Shown here in pieces: positions 37,880 to 50,590 of a DNA stretch of 64,000 bases. Below the pieces are notes generated by a model. That model made no database searches. It had not been told where the DNA came from and was given only the letters and a program-made list of their open reading frames with translations. Origin of the DNA: Heterocephalus glaber. Its lineage: Eukaryota > Chordata > Mammalia > Rodentia > Bathyergidae. Positions within the stretch are counted from its first letter, which is position 1. The number at the start of each line of letters is the position of its first letter. A program made the position numbers and the translations under genes. The DNA is taken from assembly GCF_000247695.1 (NCBI RefSeq), contig NW_004624747.1:13147877-13211876 (forward strand), read 5' to 3'.

Positions 37880-38250
37880 ATGCTTGTACAGTAATTCCAG
37901 CCTCTAGGGAGGCTGAGGCAGGAGAATCACAATTTCAAGCCCACCTTGTTGAATTTAGTGAGACTGTCTCAAAAGATAAAAAGGGATTGAGATGTGGTTT
38001 AAGAGTAAAGTGCCTCCACTAGGTTCCATCCCCAGTCCAAAATTTTTTAAAAAAAGGAAACAAAAAAGAACAATAGGCAAAGTCCCTTCTTCCTGGAACT
38101 CATTCTACCAGAAGGATACAAATAATAAATGAAAATTTAAAAAATAGAAAATAAATGAAAATAGTCAAGGGCTGGGGTTTTAGCTCAGTGGTGCCGCTGC
38201 CTGCCTAGCAAGTGCAAGGTCCTGAGTTTGATCCCCGGTACAAAAAAAAG
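37880..38250 (+). mobile_element. B1-ID dimer and ID
   Basis: Dimer 37880-38045; young ID 38168-38250. Confidence 0.8.
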
Positions 38251-38299
38251 GGGGTAGCAGGTGAGAGATCTTGTTTTAAATAGAATTTTCTGGAAGGCC

Positions 38300-38830
38300 T
38301 CTCTGAGGTGCTATTGGAGCCAAGGCATTATAACCTGGGTACTGGGGCATCTAAAGAGCATAGAGAGAGGGTAATTAGAGATGACTGCAAACAGTCCAGG
38401 TGAGAGATGATGGTAGCTTGGACCAGCACAGTAGTAGCTGAGATGGGATGAGAGATGGCTAGATTCTTGATGTATTTAGAGTGGGCAGATTTGATGGGGA
38501 ATTGGATGCAGAACACAAGAAAACGAGAGTAGTTAGATATGGCCCCAGATGTGTGGCCTGAATAAGGAGAAGAGTAGATTAAGATGGAGAAGGCTGGCAG
38601 AGGAAACAAAAAATTTTATTTTGCCATTGAGATGGCTCTTAGACATTCCAAGTGGAGGCACCACATGTGCAGTTGGATATATGAGTTCTGGGAAGAGGTC
38701 CAGGCTAGAGCTATAATTTGGGGAGTCATCAGCTTAGAGATGACATTCAGAGCCATGGGACAGGATGAGATCACACCACCAAGGGAGGAGCACATGTAGA
38801 CAGAGCAGTAATGCTTATTCAGCTTGCAGT
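38300..38830 (-). mobile_element. L2 LINE fragment, copy 1
   Basis: Antisense L2: GAGAGATGATGGTAGCTTGG, GCAGTTGGATATATGAGT, GAGGTCCAGGCTAGAG and GGGACAGGATGAGATCAC occur in the expected L2 order. Confidence 0.65.
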
Positions 38831-38999
38831 ATTCTCTGATCATTTTTTGTGGGCCAGGGCCTGAGTTCAGTGTGAGATGCACATGTACTGCCCAAGAGAA
38901 GCACTATTACTTACCGAATTTTTCCTGCCTAAGTGCTTGGGCCATTTAGAGGATAAGACTTGAAAGTTTGTACCCTAACCTTTAGTCACTTATTCATTT

Positions 39000-39480
39000 T
39001 TTTAATAGGCATTGATTGAGCACCTACCCATCTAGGCACTGGGGACTTGAAGCAAGTCAGACATGGCTCCTGTCCTTGTGGAGGAGGCATTTTGTGTGTG
39101 GAGGAGGCACCCACCGAACAAGGCTGCACACTGGGTGTGATCACCTTGGGACTGAGGTGATGAAAGAGAGGACAGGCTGGAATGAGAACTAATACTGCGG
39201 GCCTTGTGCTAGCCTGGAAGGCAGGGAAGGCTCTTCTAGAAGTCACACTTGAGCAGCAGTCAGAGCAGAGAACTAGGCTGAGGAAAAGGGTGAGGGATTT
39301 GGGGCTGGGAAAAATGAATGTTCAAAGGCCTGAAGCTGGAAGGAGGCTGACAGCTGAAAAGGCTGCCTGGGTTCCAGAAAAGATGTGCAGGGAGTGTGGG
39401 AGAGAGGACGCAGAAAGGGTGGACAGCAGGTGGACTCCATCCTGAGCCACTGGTGGCCCTGGAAGGCCGTAAGTGGGGGC
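39000..39480 (-). mobile_element. L2 LINE 3' fragment, copy 2
   Basis: Antisense L2 3' end: ATTGATTGAGCACCTACC, TCTAGGCACTGGGGAC, CACACTTGAGCAGCAGTC and CAAAGGCCTGAAGC. It continues the series begun at 38300 in reverse order, so the two are separate pieces or a rearranged one. Confidence 0.65.
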
Positions 39481-39989
39481 TCATGTGCAGAGGGCCACTG
39501 AGGAGGTGGGTCAGGAGGCCAGGAAGACAGTCAGAACGCCAGTGAGATCGTGCTTCAGTGTCTCCATTCCTCCATTTCTCCATTTTAAAGATCTGTTTAC
39601 AAAGGCTGTTCTCTAGGGGTAGGGGAAGTGATGCAAAGAAGTTCTGCTCTCTCAGTACAAGCTGAGAGGCAAGTACTCTCAAATGTATCCTCTGCAGATC
39701 ACAAACCCAGAGCTTCACATTGGATCTCAAATCTTGTTTCTTCTAGGAGTTGCTTCCCCTCTACAAGCACCAAAGGTGCAGTATGGTTTCATTAGCAGGG
39801 GTTCTGGGTGGTTCTAGCCAGAGCCTCTGTGACCATGTTCCATTCGAGTTCATACCAATCAGCCTCCCTAGATTTATGGGGCTTTACTGTCAGACCATAA
39901 AGTAAAAGAATGTAATAGTGCAGCCAGTTAGGGCCATTTTCAAACTCAATGTCAGGACCATTCCATATATGGAATTTTTTTTTTAACAA

Positions 39990-40215
39990 TAGTAAACTTT
40001 TAGCAAAGGGAGGAAAAGAGGGCCAGGGATTTAGCTCAGTGGTTCTGCTGCCTGCCTCGAAAGCACAAGGTCCTGAGTTCGACCTCCGATATCAAAAAAA
40101 GGTAGGAAAAGAAACAGGTTCTGCAGACCAAGTTTGGGCCCAGTAAAGTAGGAACGGACGTACATCCTACACCATGAGGGTGGGCCACCATGCAAGAAAG
40201 AACACAGTGGCCCAT
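39990..40215 (-). mobile_element. Solo LTR-like fragment, copy 3, split by an ID
   Basis: The right part (40100-40215) matches the copy at 15836. A young + ID (40019-40098) interrupts it with GGAGGAAAAGAG/GGTAGGAAAAGAA at its ends. Confidence 0.55.
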
Positions 40216-40244
40216 GTGTGGAATATTTACAGGGATTTTATTTT

Positions 40245-40452
40245 TTTATTTTTTTGGTACTGGAGATCGAACTCGGGACCTTTCGCTTTTGAGGCAGGCA
40301 GTGGTACCACTGAGCTAAATCCCCAGCCCTTACAGGGATTTTAACAAATCAGTTTTCTTTCCTGATACTTTTTTGTTTGGTACTGGGGACTGAACTCACA
40401 ACCTTGCACTTGTGAGGCAGGCGTGGTGCCACTGAGCTAAATCCCCGGCCCA
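40245..40452 (-). mobile_element. Two reverse ID-like SINEs
   Basis: 40245-40330 (TTACAGGGATTTTA duplicated) and 40372-40452. Confidence 0.88.
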
Positions 40453-40835
40453 CTATTTTTTATTAAAGATTACAAAAATAATAAATGCAAATAAAGGAGA
40501 ACACAAAAATACAAATATTAACTGTACAGAGATAACTATTGTTAATATTTAACCCTAATTACACCTAGACCTTTTTCTGTGCATATGTGAATGTGTGTGG
40601 TACCTGTGTGGTATCGCAGTTCACGAATGCGTTTATTTGCAAACTCTACATCAGGTGACAAACATGACCATGGCCATCTTTCCCACACAAACACAAACCT
40701 GGCCATCTCTTCCAAAATCATGGAACAAATTAAGTTCATGAAGCGAGGTACCATTGTATATATATATGCACATATATCCATAGTCATATACCTATCATAC
40801 TGTTCATGTTGTTTGTTTGTTTTTCCTTACTGAGG

Positions 40836-41335
40836 ATTTTTTTTGGTACTGGGGATCCAACTCAGGACCTTGCACTTGTGAGGCAGGCAGCGGAACCACT
40901 GAGCTAAATCCCTGGCCCCTTTTCGGAGGATTTAATTTAAGGACTACTGAGGTAGATCCCTATCCCTTTTTATCTTTAATTTTGAAACAGGGTCTCACTA
41001 AATTATCCACACTGGCCTCAAACTCATGATCCTCCTGCCTCATCTTCCCAGGAAACTGGGATAACAGACATGCACCACCATAACTGGTTTTTTTCTTCCT
41101 TTTTTTGGTTCCTGGACATTGAATCCTGGGGCTGGCTCAAGCTAAGTAGTGGCTCTGCCACTGATTTACATCCCCAGCCCTGTACTAAATGTTTTGTTAT
41201 TTGCTTTATAGAGTCCTTAATAAGCTTTCTACACTATAATTACCAATACTCCCCCTCCCCACATAGAGCTCCTAGGCTCAAGCAATCCTTCTTTCTCAGC
41301 CTCCTGGGTAGCTGAGACTGCAGGGAGATGCTATT
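40836..41335 (-). mobile_element. Reverse SINE cluster
   Basis: ID 40838-40920, B1 40978-41090, old ID 41100-41185, B1 remnant 41260-41330. Confidence 0.75.
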
Positions 41336-41705
41336 CTTTTAAGTATTGTATTTCATTCCTCTTTTTATTCTTTTTTTTTAATTGGTACATTTTAGAAATA
41401 TATAATAACATTTATCATAGGGAATTTGTACCTGTACATGATATATCTTGCTTCTTCTAATGAATGTCCATGTGTTCCTGCCTCCCTCTGTACCTGCCCA
41501 CCCACATCTGTGTGCACCCTCTGTCTCTCCTCCAGTTACCATGCACAAACTTCAGGCTCCTGTCTAAAGCCATGAATGTTGAATCTGTCTTCTCTCACTC
41601 ACACTTGTGAACATCCACTCTTCCTTTCCCAAATCATCCATTTCCCCTGTGTACTGAATTATTCCCATCAGCCTACAAACATGCTGGATACCAAAAGAAA
41701 AGCTT

Positions 41706-41965
41706 CTGGACCTGGGTGCACACCTGTAGTCCATCACTGTGGGAGGCTGAGACAGGAGGATAGCAAGTTGGAGCCTAGACTGGGCAAAAAAAAAAAAAAA
41801 AAAAAAAGCCTGGGGATAGGGCTGAGTGAAGGGCCTAGGTTAAATCGTGTCTCCCCTCCTCTCCCTAAAAAGCCTTCTGGGGCTAGGTGTTTGGCTCAAT
41901 GGCAGATTACTCACTTACTGTGCCCAAGGCATTGGGCTTGGTCTCTAGCACTATCAAGAAAAGAA
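41706..41965 (+). mobile_element. B1-ID dimer and old ID
   Basis: Dimer 41706-41865 with an A23 linker; old ID 41878-41965. Confidence 0.75.
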
Positions 41966-42299
41966 TATGCTTCCCTTACCCGCACCTTTGCTCTCTAGCT
42001 ACCACCTTATCTCTGCTCTCTTCCAGGAGTTGTTCATACTGTCTCCTCTCAATCTTTCCAATCCAGGGGAACAAAACAGCTCCTAAATATACTGGCCAGT
42101 TCTCGGTGCCCCTTCCTCACATACTTATCCCAGTTGTTCTCTTCATCTCTGAAACTCATTAGGGTCCTCACTTGGCTTTGAGGATCCCGCATTCTCTCTG
42201 TGTTCCCACCTCACTGGGGGTTCCACACTCTCCTATACTATCTCTTCTCCCTGGTCCCTAAAGGAAGGTGTGGCCCAAGCCTCCCCTACTGGGCCACTT

Positions 42300-42600
42300 C
42301 TCTGCTTAAACTCTTCTTCTGTGGTATTCATTCTCACAGCTTTAAATATCACCTCTATGCACGCAGCTCCCAATTTGTATTTCCACCCCAGACTTCTCCA
42401 CTGAATGCCCATCCCATTTTTCTGACTCCAATTTGAAATATCTCTGGGATGTCTAAAGCATCCCAAACCTAACACACCCCAAACAGACCTATTTCAGTCC
42501 TAAACCTTCCAATCTGTAGTCTTCCTCTTGTAATTAGCAACTGCATTCTTCCTGGTACTCAGGAAAGAAATCTAGAAGTCTTCCTTGACTTGTATATACA
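42300..42600 (+). mobile_element. L2 LINE fragment
   Basis: GATGTCTAAAGCATCCCAAA...AACACACCCCAAACAGACC...GAAGTCTTCCTTGACTTG is the L2 segment seen antisense at 38640. Confidence 0.5.
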
Positions 42601-42695
42601 CCCCTTATACCTCACATCTGCTAAATAAAAATATAGGAGGCCAATTGTTTTGGACTAAGCTCCTGCACAAGGCCCCAGATTAAAAATCAAAATGT

Positions 42696-43322
42696 AGGGC
42701 TGGGGGGGTAGCTCAGTAGTAGAGTGCTTGGCTAGCATGCATGAAGCCCTGAATTCCATTCCCAGCAGTGTGAAAAAAGAAAATAAAACCCACATTATGA
42801 AAAGTATCCTGAAGCAACCTGATGTTTATTGGTTTGTCTCCCTAGCCCCTACTAACAAGGAAAGTAACTTTGAAATAACCATTCTTTTAAAAAGTTTTAT
42901 TAGTACATGTTTGCAGTATATGATTACATTCACCATGAGTTGGTGCAGGTACATAACAGATATTTACTTTATTTATTTATTTTTTTGGTACCGGGGATCA
43001 AACTCGGGTCCTTGGGCTTGCGCAGCAGGCGGTGAAAACACTGAGCTAAATCCCGGGCCTCTCCCTTTTTTTTTTTTTGAGACAATGTCTTGTTATGTCA
43101 TTCAGGCTGGCTTTGCGCTTACTCAGTAGCACAGCTGGCCTTAACCTCAAAGCAATCCTCCTGCCTCAGCCTCTCAAGTGCTGGGATCACAGGGGTGCCC
43201 CACTACACCCAGTGTACATAATATATCTTAATTCTTTTTTTTTTTTTTTGGTACTGGGATCGAACTTGGGACCTTGTTTTTTTGAGGCAGGTGCCAGAAC
43301 CACTGAGCTAAATCCCCGGCAC
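42696..43322. mobile_element. SINE cluster
   Basis: Old ID 42696-42780 (+), reverse ID 42980-43060, reverse B1 43065-43215, reverse ID 43228-43322. A piece at 42890-42960 shares TTATTAGTACATGTTTG with 26795. Confidence 0.75.
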
Positions 43323-43339
43323 CAGCCCCAATCTTAATT

Positions 43340-43560
43340 CGTTTTATTTCTTCTTCTCCTCTTGGTCCCATAACCCCCTCCTTCCATCTCTTGGTCCTCT
43401 TCCCATTTGCAAAAGATCTATCTCCTTGTTTCCTGGTATGTATTTTTTATATTTTTGGGTTTCTCATGTAAGAGAAACTATGTGATATTTAAGCTTATGT
43501 GTCTGATTTATTTCACTTAATATTACTGTCTCAATGAAATGACCATTCTTCTTAAGCCAG
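43340..43560 (-). mobile_element. Old L1 3'-end fragment, reverse
   Basis: CTGATTTATTTCACTTAATATTAC is the complement of the L1-type motif at 26915. Confidence 0.45.
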
Positions 43561-43577
43561 TTAAGATTATTAAATCA

Positions 43578-43662
43578 GGGCTGGGGATTTAGCTCAGTGG
43601 TTTCGCTGCCTGCTGCACAAGCACAAAGACCTGAGTTCAATCTCCGGTACCAAAAAAAAAAA
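43578..43662 (+). mobile_element. ID-like SINE
   Basis: AGATTATTAAATCA flanks the element on both sides. Confidence 0.92.
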
Positions 43663-43699
43663 AGATTATTAAATCAAATTATAATTTTTTCCCTTTGAC

Positions 43700-43890
43700 A
43701 ATAAGAATAAACGGAAAATGATACCAAGTTTCTGAACGAGAAGACCAAATATTGGAAAAATGAAAAAAACTTTGCCATCTAAACTTATAGATTTAATACC
43801 TTCCTAATAAAAATACCAAACAGGATGCCATACAGAACTAGGTAAGATGATTCTAAAATGTGTCTAGCAATATTAATAGACTATATGCCC
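43700..43890 (+). mobile_element. L1 ORF2 fragment
   Basis: ATAGATTTAATACC...AAAATACCAAACAGGATG...AGAACTAGGTAAGATGATTC...AAAATGTGTCTAG follows the L1 ORF2 3' part; degenerate. Confidence 0.55.
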
Positions 43891-44384
43891 TCCAAGGGTA
43901 TTAGAGGAGCACTGGGGGAAAGGTCTTTCAGAGGCACAAATGGGGATGAAAGTTCTAGATTGTGTCACATTGGTCCGGGTACCACCACTGGTCGGTCACC
44001 TGAAGGCTGAGGATAGCTTGGCCAGGCAAAGACTGGGAGGGCAGAGGTGAGAGAAAGTTTCTAGGGAGAAGTAGCTGTGCAAATACCCAGAAGAAGAAAG
44101 GTGCAGACTTCTAGCACAGCAGAACCTAGAGAAGGAGGCTGAGGAGGAGGAGTGGTGGGTGATGGGAAGCTACTGGAGGCAAATAGTGAAGGCCAAGGAT
44201 GGGTGTGGAGGTAGTGGGGGGCCTCTCCAGAGAACTCTGTCTCCTCCTCTGGTCTAGCACAGTACACACGGGAGGAATTCCATACGTATTTTGGAGATCC
44301 TTGGTCTTTTTAAGGTCTGCATGATATTCACAACTAGAACTATGCATTGTACATTTAACAAGCCCCTCACCCCTTTCTACTGCA

Positions 44385-44455
44385 GTGCTGGGGATAGAAC
44401 TTAGAGCCTTGCAGATGTTAGATGAGCACCAGACACTGAGCTCCACCCCCAGCTC
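44385..44455 (-). mobile_element. Old ID-like SINE
   Basis: Reverse, diverged. Confidence 0.65.
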
Positions 44456-44479
44456 CACATGTCCCCTCTTGATGGTCCC

Positions 44480-44975
44480 TGAGGTCACTTTCATTTTTGG
44501 GGAGATCATTAATAAACATGCCAGCATTCTGAATCCAGCTAGCCCCAAGGCCCTTCTTCTTCAGACCAGAAGGGATCACTGGATTTTTGTTCAGTACATT
44601 TCTGAGGTCTCTCTGGCTTCCAAACAAGCTCCCTTTTGCTATTCATAGCTTCCCTTTGGAGACTGTAAGACCAAACTCCTCTCAGGCTCCTCCCACCCCC
44701 CAGCCTGAGCTCTTGAGTCCCCTTTACAATCATCCTATTCAGGGATATACAATAAACATTTGTATGGTAAAGGCAACTCACACTGATTTCTATTGAGCAG
44801 CTGAAACACTTAGGAGTTACATGTATAATCTGACCCAGCTGGGCTCTGATGTATGTTAGGACCTCTCACCATTAATCCCTTGAGGCTGTAGAGTGAGAAA
44901 GAACATGCCGCCCCCGCCCTATGCCCTAACTGTGCTGAACTATGTATGTACCTTCCTCAAAGCACCAAGCTCTCT
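44480..44975. other. Unique intergenic sequence
   Basis: No gene found; several overlapping open frames are shadows without family resemblance. Confidence 0.4.
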
Positions 44976-44979
44976 CTGT

Positions 44980-45130
44980 CTTCTAAACCTTTTTTGCACA
45001 TGTTTTCCCTTCTGTCTGGAATGCTTTTCTTCTCTCCTCATTTGCCTGCCTAATACCATCTGGTTCTTCAGGTCTGTTTAGTAACTACCTCTTCCAGAAA
45101 GTCATCTCTGAACACTCCCCTTAGCCAGGG
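44980..45130 (+). mobile_element. L2 LINE 3' fragment
   Basis: TTTTCCCTTCTGTCTGGAATG...GGTCTGTTTAGTAACTACC...GAAAGTCATCTCTGAACAC is typical L2. Confidence 0.6.
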
Positions 45131-45139
45131 CTAAAATGC

Positions 45140-45875
45140 AGGAAACTGGTTTTGGTGCACACCTGTAATCCCCACTACGTTGGAGGCTGAGGCAAGAGGA
45201 TTGCAAATTCAAGGCCAGCCTGGGGAATTCAGCAAGATCCCACCTCAAAATTTAAAAATAACAAAAAAAAAAGCATTCTTGGGTTCCATCCCTAGTATAA
45301 CACCCCCCAAAAAGAGCTACAGGAGTAGCCATGTATGTCTTTTTTTTTTTGTACCAGAGTTCGAACTCGGGACCTTGCACTTGTGAGGCAGGCAGCGGTA
45401 CCACTGAGCTAAATCGCCGGCCCCCATGTATGTCTTATAGCACATATCTCACATAATTTTAATTGCCTTTTTTAGTTGGCTGTGATTGAGATGAGGGCAG
45501 AATTTGAGTCTTGGTCACTTTTCCCCCCATATGGGGGAATCAACCCATGGGATTCACATTGTTCTACATTCTCAGCCCTTTTAAAAAATTTATTTTGAGC
45601 CAGGGATTTAGTTCAGTGGTTCCACCGCCTGCCTTGAAAGCACAAGGTCCCGAGTTCAATCCCTGGTATAAAAAAAAACAAAACAAATCTGTTTTGAGAC
45701 CAGGTCTCACTAAATCAATAAGTTGTCCAGGCTGAGCTGCAGTTTTCAATCCTCCTGCCTCAGCCTCCCAAAGGGTTGAGATTCCAGCTTCTTAGTCACT
45801 GTTGATCCCCGGCACTCAGCACCCAGCACAGAGCTAGGTGATTCTGTGGCTCAATAAATATTGGTGGAATGAATG
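45140..45875. mobile_element. B1, IDs and L2/MIR tail
   Basis: B1-like 45140-45260 (+); reverse ID 45338-45422 (CATGTATGTCTT duplicated); ID 45599-45675 (+); reverse B1 45690-45790; L2/MIR-type end 45800-45875 with GCTCAATAAATATTGGTGGA. Confidence 0.7.
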
Positions 45876-46034
45876 AACAAATACTGACTAGACAAGAAAT
45901 GAGGAAGCCATCAAAGTCCCAGATGCCATGTTCACAACCCTTGGAGCTGGGAGTCACAGCATACCATGAGGGAAAAAATTTGCTTTGTGCTAGCACTTGT
46001 AACTGCACCCTAGGCTTCCTGCACATGCTGCCTT

Positions 46035-46565
46035 CAGGGGTCGGAGGTCAGGCAAGAGTCTGGCTGCCAGAAGAAAGAAGATGGCAGGTGAATGGCGTAT
46101 TGTCCAGGAGGTAATTAAGGAGCCAAAGAAGTCAGTCGACCCTGAGAAGACATGTCCACTCCTGCTGCAGGTCTTCACCACCAATAAAGGCAGTGGGCAA
46201 GTTCTACTGCAGAAACTTCCAGTCCAGCGAGCTGCAGATCTACACTTGGATGGATGCAACCTTGAAAGGACTAGTTAGTAAAGGAAGGGTACTCAAAAGC
46301 TAGAAAGAGGGGCATACACTTCAGCTTTGCAATTGTTTTTATGGATCTTAAGGACCTGGCTATGGGCTTAAGGAGACTGACAGCAAGATGATTCTATGAC
46401 CCTGCAGACACAGAAGTTCCAAATAGGTGTCTACTTGGACATTACAATTACCCTCCAAATCGGGCTCCACTTCTACAGGGTTGTGAGACCATATTGAATT
46501 CTGCTATCTCTTGAATTTATTTTTTATTGATTTTATTCACTAAGTAATGTAAAATAAACTTACAT
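46035..46565 (+). pseudogene. SAP18P: SAP18 processed pseudogene
   Basis: Intronless, broken copy of SAP18 (Sin3A-associated protein of 18 kDa, also in the exon-junction ASAP complex). In-frame stretches show EPKKSVDPEKTCPLLLQVFT, then after a frameshift SELQIYTWMDATLK, then GIHFSFAIVFMDLK, then SMTLQTQKFQIG and YLDI. All match, in order, my recollection of the 153-aa parent. Several shifts and a stop interrupt it. Traces of the 5' UTR before ATG 46081 and a 3' UTR ending in AATAAA (46553-46558) support retrotransposition. Not expected to be functional. Confidence 0.85.
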
Positions 46566-46887
46566 TAGACCAGCATCCCGCCCCCCATATGCCCCAGCAA
46601 GACAAACTGGCAGATACAGAGAAAAAGATGGCATAACAAAAGAGACTGGTCCCCAGCTGCCTAGCTTCAGGGAATGTTTGTCAATGTGACATTCACAGAA
46701 GCCCTGCACATGTGCTGGCAGGAGGAGAGCCAGCCTCAGCCAGACACAAGGAAATTCAGCCACTGTGCATGTGTTAGCTCTGTGTGTGTGTGTGCGTGTG
46801 GCCTAGACATTTGGCTCTTGGTTTTGTCGCCAGGTCTTTGTGCTAGGCTACATCCCCAGCACATTTTATTAATTTTTTTATTATTGT

Positions 46888-47000
46888 GAGACAAGGGGTC
46901 GCTAAGTTGCTAAGCTGCCCAGGCTGGACTTGAACCTCAGATCCTCTTGTCTCTCCTAGAGTGCTCGGGTTACAGGTATGTATCACCACAACTGTTATTT
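46888..47000 (-). mobile_element. B1-like SINE
   Basis: Reverse, moderately diverged. Confidence 0.75.
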
Positions 47001-47142
47001 TTCTTCTTCTAAAAAAATCTCCAGATATTTTCCATATATAGTACAGCATATTTTTTTTTAACCTTTAGGGAATACGTTGGTCTTGGAGGTGATATTACCA
47101 AATTATATGGATATATGGTTCATTAAAATCTACTTAGTTAAG

Positions 47143-47730
47143 GGCCGGGGATTTAGCTCAGTGGTTCTGGTGCCTGCTGCGCAAGCGCACGGTCCCGAGT
47201 TTGATCCCCAGTACCAGGTGCCAAAAAAAAAAAATCTACTTAGTAAAAAATTTATTTGGAGTCTGGCATGGTGGTATACACTTGTAATCCCAGCACCCTG
47301 GGAGGGTGAGGCAGGAGGATCACAAATTCAAACACAGCCTTGGCAGTTTAGTGACTTAGCAAGATCTGGTCTAAAAAAAATAAAAAAGGGTGGGAGTGTA
47401 ACTCAGTATGAAGTCCTGGGTTCAACCTATATTATGAAAAACAAAAAAGATTTGGGTCAGAAAGTTAGGATTGGGGCTGGAGATTTAGCTCAGTGGTTCT
47501 GCCGTCTGCCTCGCAAGCACAAGGACCTGAGTTCGATCTCTGGTACCAAAAAAAAAAAAAGTTAGGATTCTAGACATGGGCACAGTAGAGAATATCTGTA
47601 ATTCCAGCACTTAGGAAAGCCAAGGAAGGAGGACCTCAAGTTTGGGCAACTCAGTGAGACCTTGTCTAAAAAACAAAACACAATGCTCAGTGGTAGACTG
47701 CCCTGAATTTGACTCCTAGTTACTAATAAA
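47143..47730 (+). mobile_element. SINE cluster
   Basis: ID 47143-47234 (AATCTACTTAGT duplicated); B1-ID dimer 47258-47450; ID 47474-47560 (AAAGTTAGGATT duplicated); dimer-like 47575-47730. Confidence 0.82.
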
Positions 47731-47929
47731 AAAAAGGGTTCTATTAAATAATGCATTTTTTCACTGCATAAAAACATCCTTAGCAATTTTATTAATCTTT
47801 TCATACCATCCTTATGTTTCTGGTTTACTGTATCATACTATAAGTTTCAAGTTATGTGACAGGTTATAAAACATTTAGGGAAAAGTTCTGAGTTGTGAGT
47901 CAGGAATTCTGGGCTCAGAAAATTTAAAA

Positions 47930-48146
47930 AAAAAATTTTGTTTTCAGACAGTATCTTGCTATGTAGTTCACACTGGCCTTGAACTATGTAGCCCAGACTG
48001 GCCTTGAACTGGCCAAGGTCCTCCTGCCTCAGCCTCCTGAGGGCTGGGATTACAGGCCTGTACCACCATGCCCAGCTCACTTTTTCTATTTGTTGAGACA
48101 GGATGTGTCACCATACCTGGCTTATTAACTACTACTACTACTATTA

Positions 48147-48189
<43 letters not shown>

Positions 48190-48400
48190 TACTGGGAATG
48201 GAACCCAGGGGTAAGATAAATCCCCAGCCGCCCCCTTTTTTTTAAATTTTGAGGCAAGATTTGGTCAAGTTGTCCAGGCTGGCCTCGAACTTTCATTCCT
48301 CCTGCCTCAGCCTGCCAGGTAAGTGGAATTATAGGTGTGCACCACCATGCCTGGCCCCTGTACATTATTTTGGGCTTTTTGTTTTATTTATTTATGTTAT

Positions 48401-48440
<40 letters not shown>

Positions 48441-48550
48441 AGACAGGGTCTCACGAGGTAGCCCAGGCTTGCCTCAAACTCGCTGCAATCCTCCTGTCTT
48501 AGTCTCCCAAGTGCTGTGATTACAGGTGTGTATCATCATGCCTAGCTCCT
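47930..48550 (-). mobile_element. Reverse B1 cluster with (TG)n and (GA)n
   Basis: B1 47940-48080; TG tract 48151-48188; ID remnant to 48235; B1 48243-48358; GA tract 48402-48434; B1 48437-48548. Confidence 0.8.
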
Positions 48551-48705
48551 GTACAATATTTTGCATACACCTTTTAGAATTTTACAGGCTCAGGTTCAAG
48601 GGAGAGGGTGGCAGTTGGGGAGTAGGGAGCCAGTGCTTCACATCTTCACATTTTTTTTCTTTTTTTGTAGGACCTTTGCACTTAACTACATCTTTAGCCC
48701 ACTTT

Positions 48706-48935
48706 TTTGGGGGGGGGTGCCGGGGATCGAACTTGGGTCCTTGTGCTTTCGCAGCAGGCAGCGAAACCACTGAGCTAAATCCCTGGCGCTTTAGCCCACT
48801 TTTTGATTCTACACCAGGGTCTCACTAAGTCACTAAGTCAGATTTCCCAGGCTGGTCTTGAACTTGTGATCCTTCTGCCTCAGCCTCCGAAGAGTGCTGG
48901 GAAAACAGGTGTGACCACCATGCCTGGCTATGTTC
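48706..48935 (-). mobile_element. ID and B1, reverse
   Basis: ID 48710-48790 with TTTAGCCCACTTTTT duplicated; B1 48810-48930. Confidence 0.88.
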
Positions 48936-48939
48936 ACTG

Positions 48940-50065
48940 ATGCTTTAAGCTTGAGAATCCACAAAAATAAGTCATAATATGAAAAGCTATTTGAAAGTAA
49001 AATTTAAAAGGGGACAAATAAATAACTATTTGAGGACTCCATCTCAGAATATAACAAATCAGCAAAAATAAAGCAACCAAGCTGCTACAAACTCAGTATG
49101 CTCACTGCTTTAAATAACCTCATATAAAACCAGGCCTTGTCTTCCCACCTGTTTGGCCATGTGCATCAGTTCCTTCATTATCCAAAAATAACTGAAAAAC
49201 AATGTTAAAAGACTTTCTGCAGCCCCTTAAGAAAAGACCAAAGGGAAATTATATTCACAACACACTGAAAATCTTCTGGAATTATCTTTCCCATCTCTGT
49301 CTGCTTATCCTCCCACGCTTGGCACTCGCTTCCCTTAAACTCTCTGTTCTCCTGTGCCAAACTCTAAATCTCAAATTCTGTGGCTGCTTCTCCCCTTCCT
49401 CCCCTGCATGGCTCAGTTCTTATGTAGCTCTACAGAAATGTTTTATTTTTTAAAATTATCATCCTTTTTTTGTTTGCTTGCAGTGCTGAGGATCAAAGTC
49501 AGGGCCTTGAACATGCTAGGCAGCACCACTGCGTCACCCCCTAACCCAGGGATGTTTTATTTCACCCCATGTCACATAGAAGCACATGACGGAGCAGGTT
49601 CCCAGGCTGCTGCGAAAGAAACACATTTTCCAGGGACCCCGCCCAGCTCTCTCTCTGCCAGCCCAGACGGCCCTCTCCAAGATGACTCATTTTCCCACTG
49701 ATGGTTTACTCCTATCACTTCCCCTTGTGCCTACTGTTTCCCTGGTCTAGGAGAGGCTCATGGATTGAGCCCAACACAGAAGGAAACATTTTGTTGGGAT
49801 GACAGAGGGGACTGATGTCACAGAGAAAGGGAGAAAACCAGATGGGCAGGTTTGCAGGATGTTTTATCACAGGTGTTAATTTTTTTTTTTTTAATTGGGC
49901 AGTCCCCTCCTCTCTCCTAGACAGTAAACAGTTTTCTGTGGAAGAATCAGCCCTGCCAAGTTCAAAGGCTTTTTATACTGAGGACAAGCACATTGGTACC
50001 TTTCTTGTTATCATATTAGGAATAATGAGTATCCAGCTTCTATTTCTATTTTGTTTGGTTGCTTG
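48940..50065. other. Mostly unique intergenic sequence
   Basis: One old reverse ID at 49475-49545. No exon, RNA gene or other named repeat recognised. Confidence 0.4.
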
Positions 50066-50069
50066 GTTT

Positions 50070-50590
50070 CTTTGAGACAAAGTCTTGCTATGTAGTTTAG
50101 GCTGGCTTGGAACTTGCAGTGATCCTCTTGCCTCAGCCTCCCTAGTGCTGGGATTACAGTTGCGTACCACACGGCTGGCTCAAGTTTCCATATATTTTAA
50201 GTGGAAACTTCTTCCTGTATGAAGGGAAGTCCTATCCCAAGTACCTGAGGAATGATCACTATCATGTATCTGGAGATCTAGTTGTATTGGAGAGGGTACA
50301 TACAGCCTGGGGCCATGGCACCTCTTTTTCTTTTTTCAGAGTTGGGGTTTGAACACAGGGCTACATCCCAGATGTTTCTTGTTTTATTTTTGGTACCGGG
50401 GATCTAATTTGGGTCCTTGCACTTGTGCAGCAGGCAATGAAACCACTGAGCTAAATCCCTGGCCCTCTTGTTTTATTTTGAGACAGGCTCTTGCTAAGTT
50501 GCTAAATTGTTCAGGCTAGCCTTAAAATTGGGATCCTCCTGCTGCAGCCTCCCAGAGTGCAAGGATTATGGGGATGCACCACCATGGCAT
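50070..50590 (-). mobile_element. Reverse SINE cluster
   Basis: B1 50070-50185; ID 50385-50465 inserted near a remnant; B1 50470-50590. Confidence 0.8.
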
